64,000 bases of DNA from JAVBQG01 sp031549185 (GCA_031549185.1 JAVBQG010000017.1:1-64000); one strand, 5' to 3'; positions 34,075-42,139 are shown, counted from the stretch's first letter. The notes: generated by a model not told the origin, from the sequence alone. Numbers and translations: made by a program.

Positions 34075-35053
34075 CGTCGTCTCGCTTTCCAAGCGCTTCG
34101 AGGGCGTCCAGGCTGTCGAAGGCCATCCCCGGCGCAATGTCGTGCATGTTGACAAAATTCGCCGCCGCCAGTTCGGTCTGCCCCTCGATCTGAACCTGTT
34201 CGATCTGCAGAACGCCGCGGCCGGTCGCTACGCAGAGAGGCGCGATCGACAGGATCGTGCCGGGATCTGCGCCCATCGACGAGTTCGCCGTGAGGGGATG
34301 TGCCCGCCAGATGTAGACTTTTCTCCAGAGGCCCCCCTCTCCCAGCAGGTACGAAAAGGCGCCGGGGAAGGGGTGTGTCGTGCCGCGCACGAGATTGTAG
34401 ATCTCCATGGCCCCTTCCTTCCAGTCGATGATGCCGTCCGCTGGCGTACGCCGCCCGAAGGTGGTGGCGAGGGCGTCGTCCTGCGGTTTGCGGGGCGCGA
34501 CGCCGGAGACGATCAGGGGATAGTTGTGCAGCATGACCGCGCGCGCCGCCACCGTCATGCTGGCGTACAGGTCGCGGGCGGTGTCGTCGAAACCGATGGA
34601 GACGACCTCCTGGTCGACGATGTCCCCCTTGTCGACCTCGGCGGTCATATGGTGCAGAGTGACGCCGCTCTCCTCTTCCCCCATGATGATCGCCCAGTTT
34701 ACCGGGGCCCTGCCGCGATAGCGGGGGAGCAATGCTCCGTGCAGGTTGTACGCGCCGCCGGGGGCGCGCTCGAGAATTTCGACCGGGATGATCTTCCGAT
34801 AGTAGAACGAGAAGACAAGGTCGGGGTTCAGCTCCCGCAGGTATTCCAGGTGTTTCTTCGGCGAATCCGTGAAGACGGGGATGCCGTGGTTGCCGGCGAT
34901 CTGCGCCACGGAGCGAAACCAAATCTCCTCGTGGGGGTCGTCCTCATGCGTGAAGACAGCGAGCACCTCCGCCCCCATCGAGAGAATCGCCTCGAGGCAG
35001 ACGCAGCCAATCTCGCTGTAAGCGAATACGACGGATCGATTGTATAGTTGCAT
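34064..35053 (-). CDS. Formyltransferase, ArnA N-terminal type
   Basis: 329 residues. The family signature YNLHGALLPRYRGRAPVNW carries the catalytic Asn and His, and VDKGDIVDQE the catalytic Asp. In ArnA this domain formylates UDP-Ara4N with 10-formyl-tetrahydrofolate. Length and C-terminal subdomain (TPADGIIDWKEGAMEIYNLVRG) are normal, so it is not a methionyl-tRNA formyltransferase (which shares the fold). It is directly followed by the decarboxylase gene, in the same order as the two halves of fused ArnA. GAGGAG lies 11 bases before the ATG. Confidence 0.88.
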   Translation of the reverse strand: MQLYNRSVVFAYSEIGCVCLEAILSMGAEVLAVFTHEDDPHEEIWFRSVAQIAGNHGIPVFTDSPKKHLEYLRELNPDLVFSFYYRKIIPVEILERAPGGAYNLHGALLPRYRGRAPVNWAIIMGEEESGVTLHHMTAEVDKGDIVDQEVVSIGFDDTARDLYASMTVAARAVMLHNYPLIVSGVAPRKPQDDALATTFGRRTPADGIIDWKEGAMEIYNLVRGTTHPFPGAFSYLLGEGGLWRKVYIWRAHPLTANSSMGADPGTILSIAPLCVATGRGVLQIEQVQIEGQTELAAANFVNMHDIAPGMAFDSLDALEALGKRDDDGR

Positions 35054-35084
35054 GATTGTTCTCGCTCCTCTGTCGGTACCAGTT

Positions 35085-36218
35085 CTAATCGGGCAGGACC
35101 CTGTCGAGCGCCGCGATCAGGCGCTCGTTCTCCTCGGGCGTGCCGATGGAAAAGCGCAGCCCCGAGGGCGCGTCGTCGTGGCTCAGCGTGCGGACGAGGA
35201 TTTTCTCCTCCGCGAGCTTCTTCGAGAGCGCGAGCAGCTCCTTCGGCGACCTGCCGTGGAACGCGAAGACGAAGTTTCCCTGCGAGGGGACGAAGGGGAT
35301 CTTTCTCTCGCCCAGGAAGGCCTCGAGCTTCGCGCGCCCCTTCAGGGTCTCCGCCCGCGCACTCTTCTCGAAGTCGAGCGCGCTCTCGTCCTCGACCGCG
35401 GCAAGTGCCGCCGCCTGCGCGAGGGCGTTCACCGTGTACGGCTGCCGCACCCGGTACAGGTATGACAACAGGTCGGGGTGGGCGATCGCGTACCCGACGC
35501 GCAGCCCCGCCATACCGCATGCCTTGGAAAACGTGTGAAGGACGACGATGTAGCGGCGTCCCTCCAGATAGCGCGTCGCCTCGGGGAAGTCGACGCCCTC
35601 TTCCACGAAATCCGCGTACGCCTGGTCGACGATCAGAAGCGGCTGCGTGGGCAACGAGTCGAGATACCGGAGCAGCGCGTCGAACTCCTCGCGGCTCGCG
35701 GTTGTTCCCGTCGGGTTGTTGGGGTTGCAGAGGAAGACCATCGCCGTGCGGTTGGTCACGGCCTCCGCGACGGCCTCCGTGTCGATCGAGAGGTCGTCCC
35801 TCATCGGGACCGCCACCAGCCTCGCGCCCATCATCTCCGTCGCCCCGGCGTACACCTGGAAGGTCATGGCAGGGGCGACCGCCTCGTCCTCGGGGTCGAG
35901 GACGGCGAGAGCGAAGAGGTTGATCACGTCGTCCAGTCCGTTGCCCACCAGGAACCAGTCGGCCGGCAGTCCGTGTTTGCGCGAGAGGGCCTCGCGCAGC
36001 GCGGAGCAGCTGAGGTCCGGGTAGCGCGAGAGCGCCTTCAGTGAGCCGGGCGGCTCCGAAAGGGCCCGCTCGATTGCCTCGCGGACGGCCGGAGCCATCC
36101 CGAAGCCGTTTTCGTTGGCCGACAGCTTCGCGGCGCCGGGGATCGCGGGCGTCGGTCCGGGGGCGTATTCCTCCAGCGTGAGCACGCTCGTGCGAATCAG
36201 TCGTTTAAAATAATTCAT
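35085..36218 (-). CDS. hisC: Histidinol-phosphate aminotransferase-type PLP enzyme
   Basis: 377 residues, fold-type I aminotransferase of the HisC/Cobc branch: KLSANENGFGMAP near residue 31, GNGLDDVINLFALAVL, CNPNNPTGT, VDQAYADF and the PLP lysine in HTFSKACGMAGLRVGYAI. HisC transfers the amino group from glutamate to imidazole-acetol phosphate. The adjacent divergent hisZ-hisG supports that role. It overlaps the HAD gene by 4 bases and precedes the formyltransferase by 31 bases. A role in aromatic amino acid transamination is the main alternative. Confidence 0.85.
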   Translation of the reverse strand: MNYFKRLIRTSVLTLEEYAPGPTPAIPGAAKLSANENGFGMAPAVREAIERALSEPPGSLKALSRYPDLSCSALREALSRKHGLPADWFLVGNGLDDVINLFALAVLDPEDEAVAPAMTFQVYAGATEMMGARLVAVPMRDDLSIDTEAVAEAVTNRTAMVFLCNPNNPTGTTASREEFDALLRYLDSLPTQPLLIVDQAYADFVEEGVDFPEATRYLEGRRYIVVLHTFSKACGMAGLRVGYAIAHPDLLSYLYRVRQPYTVNALAQAAALAAVEDESALDFEKSARAETLKGRAKLEAFLGERKIPFVPSQGNFVFAFHGRSPKELLALSKKLAEEKILVRTLSHDDAPSGLRFSIGTPEENERLIAALDRVLPD

Positions 36219-37012
36219 CCTCTATCACTCCATCCTGTCAGTTCGCGAAGCGCCTCGGCCGCGCTGGAAAAGTGCAGCGGCTCGTCGGGCATGAGATCCC
36301 CGATCGAGACGAACCAGCCTCTTCCGAACGCCCTGTGGGAGCTGCGGTCGCTCGCCGTGTCGCCGAAGAAGAGTGGCCGCTCGTGTCCGAAACGCTCGCA
36401 GATGCGCGCGAGGCCCTCCGGCGACGGTTTTGTGATGCCGCTGTCCTTGTTCACGATGCGCTCGTCCGGGAAATCCTCCCACCGAAGCGCCATCTGCGCA
36501 AGGCGCCATTCGCGGGTATTGCGACCCGTATAGACGTACGCCGGCAGAGGCAGGTCGCTCCAGTGCGCGTGGAGCAGGGGTCTTTCCATCCGCCAGGTCC
36601 CCGGCCTCGTCTCGTCGCCGAAGTAGGTGCGCGCGCAGAGATCGACGATATATGCGTAGTCGAACGTTTCCTCATAATTATCCCGCAGCCAGGCGACGCA
36701 GTCTCTTTCGCAGCCGGCGACGATCTTCCCGAGCTCGTCCGGGGAGGGCAACGCCTGCGAAATTTTATCGCCCCGCGGGAACGAGATGTTGAGCAGCGTC
36801 CACGCGATGTCGTAGTCGTCGTTGAAAGCGCCGTGTCGTTTGAGGGCGGCGTTGTGCGCGAGCGTGTAGCCGGGCGCGTCGCACGTTTTGCCCGCTCGCC
36901 CCCACTCCTCTTCGAAGACGATCCGAATCATCTCGGGGAAAGACTCCAACGCCTCCATCAGGACGCCGTCGACGTCGAATATAAGGCAATCCGGTGAAAT
37001 GTGTTTACTCAA
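36215..37012 (-). CDS. HAD-superfamily phosphatase, possible histidinol-phosphate phosphatase
   Basis: 265 residues if translation starts at the TTG at 37012, which has GGAGG 8 bases upstream; an ATG at 37027 overlaps that ribosome site. HAD motifs are all present: IFDVDGVLME (nucleophile Asp and acid Asp), VYTGRNTREW, the Lys in ITKPSPEGL and FFGDTASD. The cap domain is larger than usual and rich in aromatic residues. The gene begins the HisC string and is divergent from hisZ, so it could dephosphorylate histidinol phosphate, the one his step with unrelated enzymes in different bacteria (inference). Confidence 0.78.
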   Translation of the reverse strand: MSKHISPDCLIFDVDGVLMEALESFPEMIRIVFEEEWGRAGKTCDAPGYTLAHNAALKRHGAFNDDYDIAWTLLNISFPRGDKISQALPSPDELGKIVAGCERDCVAWLRDNYEETFDYAYIVDLCARTYFGDETRPGTWRMERPLLHAHWSDLPLPAYVYTGRNTREWRLAQMALRWEDFPDERIVNKDSGITKPSPEGLARICERFGHERPLFFGDTASDRSSHRAFGRGWFVSIGDLMPDEPLHFSSAAEALRELTGWSDRG

Positions 37013-37032
37013 ATATTTGACCTCCATAAAGT

Positions 37033-37100
37033 GCAAGCGAAATTAATGTTGCTTGCGACATGATAAAGAGCATGATATCATCAAATTCAAGCGACTTGCA
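37033..37100. promoter_or_regulatory. Repeated CAAGCGA-type motifs in the his divergent region
   Basis: GCAAGCGA (37033), GCTTGCGA (37051) and TCAAGCGACTTGCA (37087) lie in the AT-rich gap between the HAD gene and hisZ. The last holds the palindrome CAAG-CGA-CTTG. They may bind a common regulator of both his transcripts. Confidence 0.35.
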
Positions 37101-37135
37101 ATATATTATCCTGCTACCAGGCTGAAGTGAAAATC

Positions 37136-37183
37136 AAACCCGACCTCACCCCCGGCCCCCTCTCCCGAGGCGGAGAGGGGGAG
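37136..37183. repeat. Hairpin repeat, copy A
   Basis: AAACCCGACCTCACCCC is followed by a CCCCTCTC...GAGAGGGG hairpin. The same leading sequence and a similar hairpin occur at 55606-55656. It is a short dispersed non-coding repeat 50 bases before hisZ. Confidence 0.5.
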
Positions 37184-37232
37184 CAAGGCAGAGATAAAAA
37201 TTTTTTATGATCGAGGGAGGCTTTAAAGTATT

Positions 37233-38465
37233 ATGAACCTTACCCCGCGGGGATGCAGCGGCATCGGCGGCGAACTTGCCTCGTGCATGGAGGACTGCCG
37301 CAATCGCACGTTGCGTCTCTTCGCCTCATATGGATACAACCCCTTCAACCCGGCGGAGTTCCAGCTGCTGGAGGGCGCCATGAAGAGCCTGTCTCGCCGC
37401 CATCGCCAGCGGCTCGTCACCGTCAACTCCCCCTTCGGGGAGCCCTGTTGCTTGCGCGCGGACATCACGCTGTCGGCGATCTCGTACCTGGCGTCGCACT
37501 ATTCGCCGGAGGAGTTCCCCCTGCGGCTCAGCTACGCGGAGCGCGTCTTCGCCGTGCCTCGCCCGCCGAAGGAGAACCTAGAGGAGACGCAGGTCGGCGT
37601 GGAGCTGCTCGGCTGGGAGGGGGCCGGCGCCGACGTCGAGGTCGTGGCGCTGCTTCTGCGCGCGCTGGGGAAGTTGGGGCTGGGCGAGTCCGTCGTCGTC
37701 CTCGGCGACGCCTCGATCGTCCCGCAGCTCTTCGCCGGTCTGCCCGGCGGCCTCGCGGGGTTGCTCGTCGAACAGCTGCAGGAGGGGGCGTACTTCGACT
37801 ACCGCCGCACGGTCGACTCGGCGGCCGAACTTTCGGAGGGGGATCGCGACATTCTCCGCGAGCTGCCCTCCCTCAAGGGCGCGCCGGACGTCCTCGCCCG
37901 CGCGGGCGAACTCTTCGCGCATTTCAGCCGCTCCAACGCGGAGCAATTGTTGCGCCCGCTCGCCGACCTCTCCTCGTCGCTGGAGCGCCTCGGCTACGGA
38001 GGCCGGGTTCGCATCGACCTCGGTTTCATCCGCGACCTCGGCTACTACAGCGGGCCGGTCTTCAACGTCTACGCCACGCCGGAGGGCGGGCTGCTCGGCG
38101 GCGGCGGCCGCTACGACTGGATCCTGGCGGAGATGGGCCTCTCTTGCCAAGCGGTCGGTTTCGGCCTCAACCTGCGCGATCTCGCGCTCGCCTGCAAGTC
38201 GGAGAAGGGCGGGACGGACGTGCTGATCTGGTCGGGTTCCCTGCCCGCCGACCGCGCGCTGCTCTACGCGCGGGCGCTGGTCGACGGGGGGCTGTCGGTC
38301 GAGCTGAGTTGGAAGCTGGAGGAGAAGTCCTCCCGCGACCTCGCCGTGCGGCGTGGCTGCCGCTGGTGGGTCAACCTGGAGAGCGGCGGCGCCGAGAACC
38401 TCGCCACGGGCGAGAGGGCGGCGGCGGACGAGCTCGCGAAGATCGGGGGTGTTGAAGGATGCTGA
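37233..38465 (+). CDS. hisZ: ATP phosphoribosyltransferase regulatory subunit HisZ
   Basis: 410 residues, homologous to histidyl-tRNA synthetase but without tRNA-charging ability. HisRS-like landmarks: TPRGCSGIGGELASCM, SPFGEPCCLRADITLSAISYLA (motif 2 region), IRDLGYYSGPVFNVYATPEGG and LLGGGGRYDWILAEMG. HisZ completes the short-form HisG and mediates histidine feedback. It overlaps hisG by 7 bases, as is common for this pair. RBS GGGAGGC. The N-terminus lacks the usual GxxD/ExxR order of real HisRS, supporting the regulatory call. Confidence 0.9.
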   Translation: MNLTPRGCSGIGGELASCMEDCRNRTLRLFASYGYNPFNPAEFQLLEGAMKSLSRRHRQRLVTVNSPFGEPCCLRADITLSAISYLASHYSPEEFPLRLSYAERVFAVPRPPKENLEETQVGVELLGWEGAGADVEVVALLLRALGKLGLGESVVVLGDASIVPQLFAGLPGGLAGLLVEQLQEGAYFDYRRTVDSAAELSEGDRDILRELPSLKGAPDVLARAGELFAHFSRSNAEQLLRPLADLSSSLERLGYGGRVRIDLGFIRDLGYYSGPVFNVYATPEGGLLGGGGRYDWILAEMGLSCQAVGFGLNLRDLALACKSEKGGTDVLIWSGSLPADRALLYARALVDGGLSVELSWKLEEKSSRDLAVRRGCRWWVNLESGGAENLATGERAAADELAKIGGVEGC

Positions 38466-39118
38466 CGTTCGCGCTTCCCACGGGCAGATCCCTCGACGCC
38501 TGCGTCGAGATTCTGGGCGGCGCCGGCCTGCCGGTCGAGCGCCTGCGCAACCCCGGCCGCAACCTCGTGATCGACGAGGAGCCCGACAAAGCAGGAAGAA
38601 GATATCGCTATCTGCTCGGCAAGCCGTCGGACATTCCGACGCTGGTCTCGCAGGGCGTGGCGGACCTCGCCCTCGTCGGAAACGACGTCACCGAGGAGGC
38701 GGGCGTCGACCTGGCGGAATTGCTGGACACCGAGCGCGGCAAGTGCTACATGGCGATCGCGGGCCCGCCCGAGCTGGCCGGCCGCTTCGGCGGACACGTC
38801 AGCGAGCTGATGGGCCTGCGCGTGGCGACGAAGTACGACCGCACGGCGCGCCGCACCTTCGCGGCCTGGGGCGTGCAAATCCGCATCCTCTACCTGCACG
38901 GCTCGGTGGAGCTGGCCCCCGCGCTCGGCCTGGCCGACTGCATCTTCGACATCGTGCAGACCGGCGGCACGCTCAAGGCCAACGGCCTGGTCGTGATCAA
39001 ACGCACCGCCGAGGTCTCCCTGCGCCTCGTCGCCAACCAGGGAGCGCTCCAGCTCCGCTGGGACGAACTGCGCGATGCGGTCACCGCGGTGGAAGGGTTC
39101 GTGGGGAAAGGCAGATGA
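38459..39118 (+). CDS. hisG: ATP phosphoribosyltransferase, short form
   Basis: 219 residues, the HisG-S type that lacks the C-terminal regulatory domain and needs HisZ. It catalyses the first step of histidine synthesis from ATP and PRPP. Seen in sequence: FALPTGRSLD at the start, VADLALVGNDVTEE, RVATKYDRTARRTF and the PRPP loop IFDIVQTGGTLKANGL. It overlaps hisZ. No further his gene follows on this strand; a toxin-antitoxin pair comes next. Confidence 0.96.
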   Translation: MLTFALPTGRSLDACVEILGGAGLPVERLRNPGRNLVIDEEPDKAGRRYRYLLGKPSDIPTLVSQGVADLALVGNDVTEEAGVDLAELLDTERGKCYMAIAGPPELAGRFGGHVSELMGLRVATKYDRTARRTFAAWGVQIRILYLHGSVELAPALGLADCIFDIVQTGGTLKANGLVVIKRTAEVSLRLVANQGALQLRWDELRDAVTAVEGFVGKGR

Positions 39119-39141
39119 CCCTTCGATAGAATTATGATAGA

Positions 39142-39151
39142 ATATGCATAT
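39142..39151. promoter_or_regulatory. Palindrome before the toxin-antitoxin pair
   Basis: ATATGCATAT, a perfect 10-bp palindrome, lies 18 bases before the antitoxin start, overlapping the expected promoter. Antitoxins of the Phd type usually bind such sites to repress their own operon. Confidence 0.4.
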
Positions 39152-39168
39152 GATCTGGAGGTGAGCAT

Positions 39169-39438
39169 ATGTATATCAAACCGTCCACTGCCCTACGCAA
39201 CGAATACGGAGAAATTTCGCAGCTCTGCAAGGAAAAGGGCGAGCCGGTTTTTTTGACCCGCAACGGAGAGGGCGACCTTGTCGTCATGAGCATCGAATCC
39301 TATGAGAAGCGGGAAGCAATGCTGGACCTGCGTGAGAAACTGCTGGAGGCTGAACAGTTGAAGCTGAACGGCGGTAAAACGTACGAAGCGGAAGAAGTAT
39401 GGTCTCGCCTCGAGAGCGTGATCGATGGGCACCGTTAG
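39169..39438 (+). CDS. Phd/YefM-type antitoxin
   Basis: 89 residues. The N-terminal half (KPSTALRNEYGEISQLCKEKGEPVFLTRNGEGDLVVMSIESYE, seen in parts) has the Phd fold pattern: an amphipathic start, then the TRNG-x-G-x-VV strand. The C-terminal half is a helix that would wrap the toxin. It overlaps the toxin gene by 14 bases. RBS GGAGGTGAG. Confidence 0.9.
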   Translation: MYIKPSTALRNEYGEISQLCKEKGEPVFLTRNGEGDLVVMSIESYEKREAMLDLREKLLEAEQLKLNGGKTYEAEEVWSRLESVIDGHR

Positions 39439-39727
39439 GATTTTTTTCGAGCAAGCCGCAACAGACGACCTTGAGGAGATTTTTCATTATATCGCGGAGG
39501 ACAACCCGACCGCTGCCGACGAGCAGTTGAAGGCGATCAAGGAGATGGCCGGCCGCCTCTCTCTTTATCCGCAGATGGGTGCGCTGCTGCAGGACGAAAA
39601 GCTGAGGAAACGAGGTTACAGGCGTCTGGTTTGCGGAAGCTACCTGATTTTTTATCGCCTCGAGAGGGACGGTGCGCACATTTACAGGGTGCTGAATGGC
39701 GGCAGAGGATACGCCCGGCTCCTGTAA
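39425..39727 (+). CDS. ParE/RelE-superfamily toxin
   Basis: 100 residues: IFFEQAATDDLEEIFHYIAEDNPTAADEQLKAI, then KRGYRRLVCGSYLIFYRLERDG and a final IYRVLNGGRGYARLL. This is the ParE pattern (gyrase-poisoning branch) more than RelE, since the YxIxYRxE-like strand and C-terminal RVxHGxRD-type strand are both visible. It forms a type II pair with the upstream antitoxin. Target not proven. Confidence 0.88.
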   Translation: MGTVRIFFEQAATDDLEEIFHYIAEDNPTAADEQLKAIKEMAGRLSLYPQMGALLQDEKLRKRGYRRLVCGSYLIFYRLERDGAHIYRVLNGGRGYARLL

Positions 39728-39755
39728 CGAGTCCTCTTGAAAATCGATTTCCCTG

Positions 39756-39795
39756 AATCTCGTGCGATTGTTGTATACTAGCACGAGATTTTTTT
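39756..39795 (+). terminator. Terminator of the toxin-antitoxin operon
   Basis: AATCTCGTGC and GCACGAGATT arms (10 bp, perfect) are followed by TTTTTTT. The xdhC gene starts 33 bases later. Confidence 0.85.
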
Positions 39796-39827
39796 ATGGA
39801 TTTTTCAGTTCGTCGAGGTGATGCGCG

Positions 39828-40643
39828 ATGCAGGTGTCTTTCATGGAGGAGCTTCTCGGGGACGTCAAGGACGGCCAGGGCGGCGTGCTCTGCATACTGA
39901 TCGAACAGGAGGGCTCGACTCCCCGCAAGGAGGGGGCCTCCATGTGGGTGCGACCGGACGGCAGCATCGACGGCACGCTCGGCGGCGGCCCGATGGAGTA
40001 CGCCTGCGTGAAGGAGGCGCTCGACATCCTCGAGACGGGGGATAGCGTCCGTGTGCGCGAGTTCGACCTCGCCACCGGCCTCAGCGGCAAGTGCCCGGAG
40101 GGCGCCGTCTGCGGCGGCCGCAGCCGCGTCTACTTCGAGCGGATATCGCCCGACGAGGAGATTTTCATCTTCGGCGCCGGCCACGTCGGCAAAGCCCTCG
40201 CGCGCCTCGCGCAGGCGGCTGGTTTCCGCGTCACCGTGTGGGACGAGCGCGCCGAGTACGCGAACGACGAGAACATCCCCTGGGCGCGGAACATCGCCTG
40301 CCCGCTGGAGGAGCTGTTCGACGGCGAGAGGAACGCGGGCCTCTTCCACAGGGGCAGCTACGTCGTGATCGTCACGCGCGGGCACACGCTCGACGCGGAG
40401 GCCATGCGCCTGCTGGAGGGATACGACGTCGCCTACATCGGCGTCATCGGCTCGCGCGGCAAGATCGCCTTCGTCGACAAAAAGCTGCGCGAGGGAGGAA
40501 CCTCCCCCGCGTATCTCGCGAGGATCCACCGACCTATCGGGCTCCCCATACGCGCGGAGACGCCGGAGGAGATCGCCGTCTCCATCCTGGCCGAGATCGT
40601 GGCCGTCAAACGGGGAGCAAACGTCGCGGCATTGAGAGAGTAA
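39828..40643 (+). CDS. XdhC/CoxI-family molybdenum enzyme maturation factor
   Basis: 271 residues. The N-terminal XdhC domain (LCILIEQEGSTPRKEGASMWV ... GTLGGGPMEYACVKEAL, in parts) is followed by a Rossmann domain with FIFGAGHVGKALARLAQAAGF and a late YIGVIGSRGKIAFVDKKL. XdhC proteins insert sulfurated molybdenum cofactor into xanthine dehydrogenase or aldehyde oxidoreductase-type hydroxylases. No such hydroxylase is in the window, so its client lies elsewhere. RBS GAGGTGATGCGCG. Confidence 0.88.
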   Translation: MQVSFMEELLGDVKDGQGGVLCILIEQEGSTPRKEGASMWVRPDGSIDGTLGGGPMEYACVKEALDILETGDSVRVREFDLATGLSGKCPEGAVCGGRSRVYFERISPDEEIFIFGAGHVGKALARLAQAAGFRVTVWDERAEYANDENIPWARNIACPLEELFDGERNAGLFHRGSYVVIVTRGHTLDAEAMRLLEGYDVAYIGVIGSRGKIAFVDKKLREGGTSPAYLARIHRPIGLPIRAETPEEIAVSILAEIVAVKRGANVAALRE

Positions 40644-40687
40644 GTGAAAAATTTCAAACCTTTATAGATCTGGATGGAGGAATTATC

Positions 40688-42139
40688 GTGGCGAAGAACA
40701 TCACACCGAGGGAACAGGATTATTCGCAGTGGTACCTGGACGTCATACGGGTGGCCGAGCTGGCCGACTACGCGCCGGTGCGCGGCTGCATGGTCGTCCG
40801 CCCGAACGGCTACGGCATCTGGGAGAACATACAGAGCTACTTCGACCGGGCGTTCAAGGAGACGGGGCACGTCAACGCGTACTTCCCGCTCCTGATCCCG
40901 AACTCGTTCATGGAACGCGAGGCGCAGCACGTGGAGGGCTTCGCGCCGGAGTGCGCGGTCGTCACGCACGCGGGCGGCAGCGAGCTGGAGGAGCCGTACG
41001 TCATCCGCCCGACCTCCGAGACGGTCATCGGGCACATGTACAGCCAGTGGGTGCAGTCGTGGCGCGACCTGCCGATTTTGATCAACCAGTGGTGCAGCGT
41101 CATACGCTGGGAGAAGCGCCCGCGGCTCTTCCTCCGCACGTCGGAGTTCCTTTGGCAGGAGGGGCACACCGCGCACGCGACCGCCGAGGAGGCCAAGGCC
41201 GAGACCATGCAGATGCTCGACGTCTACCGCCGCATCATGCAGGAGGATCTGGCCCTGCCGGTGATCTACGGCGAGAAGTCGATCAACGAGCGCTTCCCGG
41301 GGGCGGACAACACCTACTCCTGCGAGGCGATGATGAGCGACAAGAAGGCCCTGCAGGCGGGAACCAGCCACTTCCTGGGGCAGAACTTCGCGAAGGCGTT
41401 CGAGATCTCGTTCCAGAACAAGCAGGGCGAGATGGACTTCGCCTGGACGACGAGCTGGGGCGTTTCCACGCGCCTGATCGGCGCGATCATCATGACGCAC
41501 TCCGACAACGACGGACTGGTCCTGCCGCCGCGCGTGGCGCCGGTGAAGGTCGCAATCCTGCCGATCTCCAGCGACGAGGAGAAGATCGCGAACGTGCTGG
41601 AGCCGGAGGCGAAGAAAATTTCGCAGGAGCTGAACGCAGTGCTGGGGGGCATCTGGACGAAGGTCGACACGCAGTACCACCTGCGTCCGGGCGACCGCTT
41701 CTTCCACCACCTGCAGCGCGGCGTGCCGATCCGCCTGGAGCTGGGCGAGCGCGAGGCCGCCGAGGGCAAGGTCACGCTCGTACGCCGCGACACCGGCGCC
41801 AAGGAGCAGCTCTCGACCGACGCGCTGGCCGCCCGCGTGCCGCAGATCCTGGAGGATATGCAGAACGGCCTCTACGCGAAGGCGCTCGCCTTCCGCGAGG
41901 CGAACACCTTCGACGTCTCGTCGAAGGAGGAATTGAAGGCCTTCTTCGAGAAGGGCGCCAAGGGCGGCTTCGCCCGCGCGTACTTCGCCGGCTCGGCCGA
42001 GGACGAGAAGGACATCAAGGACTACACCGGCGGCGCCACGATCCGCTGCTACCCGACGGAGGACGACGGGGCGACCGGCAAATGCATCCACACCGGCAAG
42101 GACGGCGGACGCCTGGCGGTTTTCGCGAAGGCGTATTAA
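40688..42139 (+). CDS. proS: Prolyl-tRNA synthetase, archaeal/eukaryal type without INS domain
   Basis: 483 residues from GTG 40688, 7 bases after GGAGG; the open frame upstream is only a shadow of xdhC. Class II motifs are intact: IRPTSETVIGHMYSQWV, FLRTSEFLWQEGHTAHAT (motif 2 and following) and TTSWGVSTRLIGAIIMTH (motif 3). An anticodon-binding domain (VKVAILPISSDEE) and the C-terminal zinc-like domain ending in Tyr (GGRLAVFAKAY) mark the archaeal-type form. There is no INS editing insertion between motifs 2 and 3. The pseudo-ProRS at 31761 carries an INS domain instead. Confidence 0.95.
   Translation: MAKNITPREQDYSQWYLDVIRVAELADYAPVRGCMVVRPNGYGIWENIQSYFDRAFKETGHVNAYFPLLIPNSFMEREAQHVEGFAPECAVVTHAGGSELEEPYVIRPTSETVIGHMYSQWVQSWRDLPILINQWCSVIRWEKRPRLFLRTSEFLWQEGHTAHATAEEAKAETMQMLDVYRRIMQEDLALPVIYGEKSINERFPGADNTYSCEAMMSDKKALQAGTSHFLGQNFAKAFEISFQNKQGEMDFAWTTSWGVSTRLIGAIIMTHSDNDGLVLPPRVAPVKVAILPISSDEEKIANVLEPEAKKISQELNAVLGGIWTKVDTQYHLRPGDRFFHHLQRGVPIRLELGEREAAEGKVTLVRRDTGAKEQLSTDALAARVPQILEDMQNGLYAKALAFREANTFDVSSKEELKAFFEKGAKGGFARAYFAGSAEDEKDIKDYTGGATIRCYPTEDDGATGKCIHTGKDGGRLAVFAKAY

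Noticed and set aside
33043..35053. Frameshift in a single fused arnA
   Set aside because: Both halves have complete domains, the downstream gene has its own ATG, and separate genes are the simpler reading. Resequencing would still settle it.
40091..42139. A 682-codon frame apparently adding 199 residues to ProS
   Set aside because: The extension is xdhC read in another frame. GTG 40688 with GGAGG gives the normal archaeal-type ProS start.
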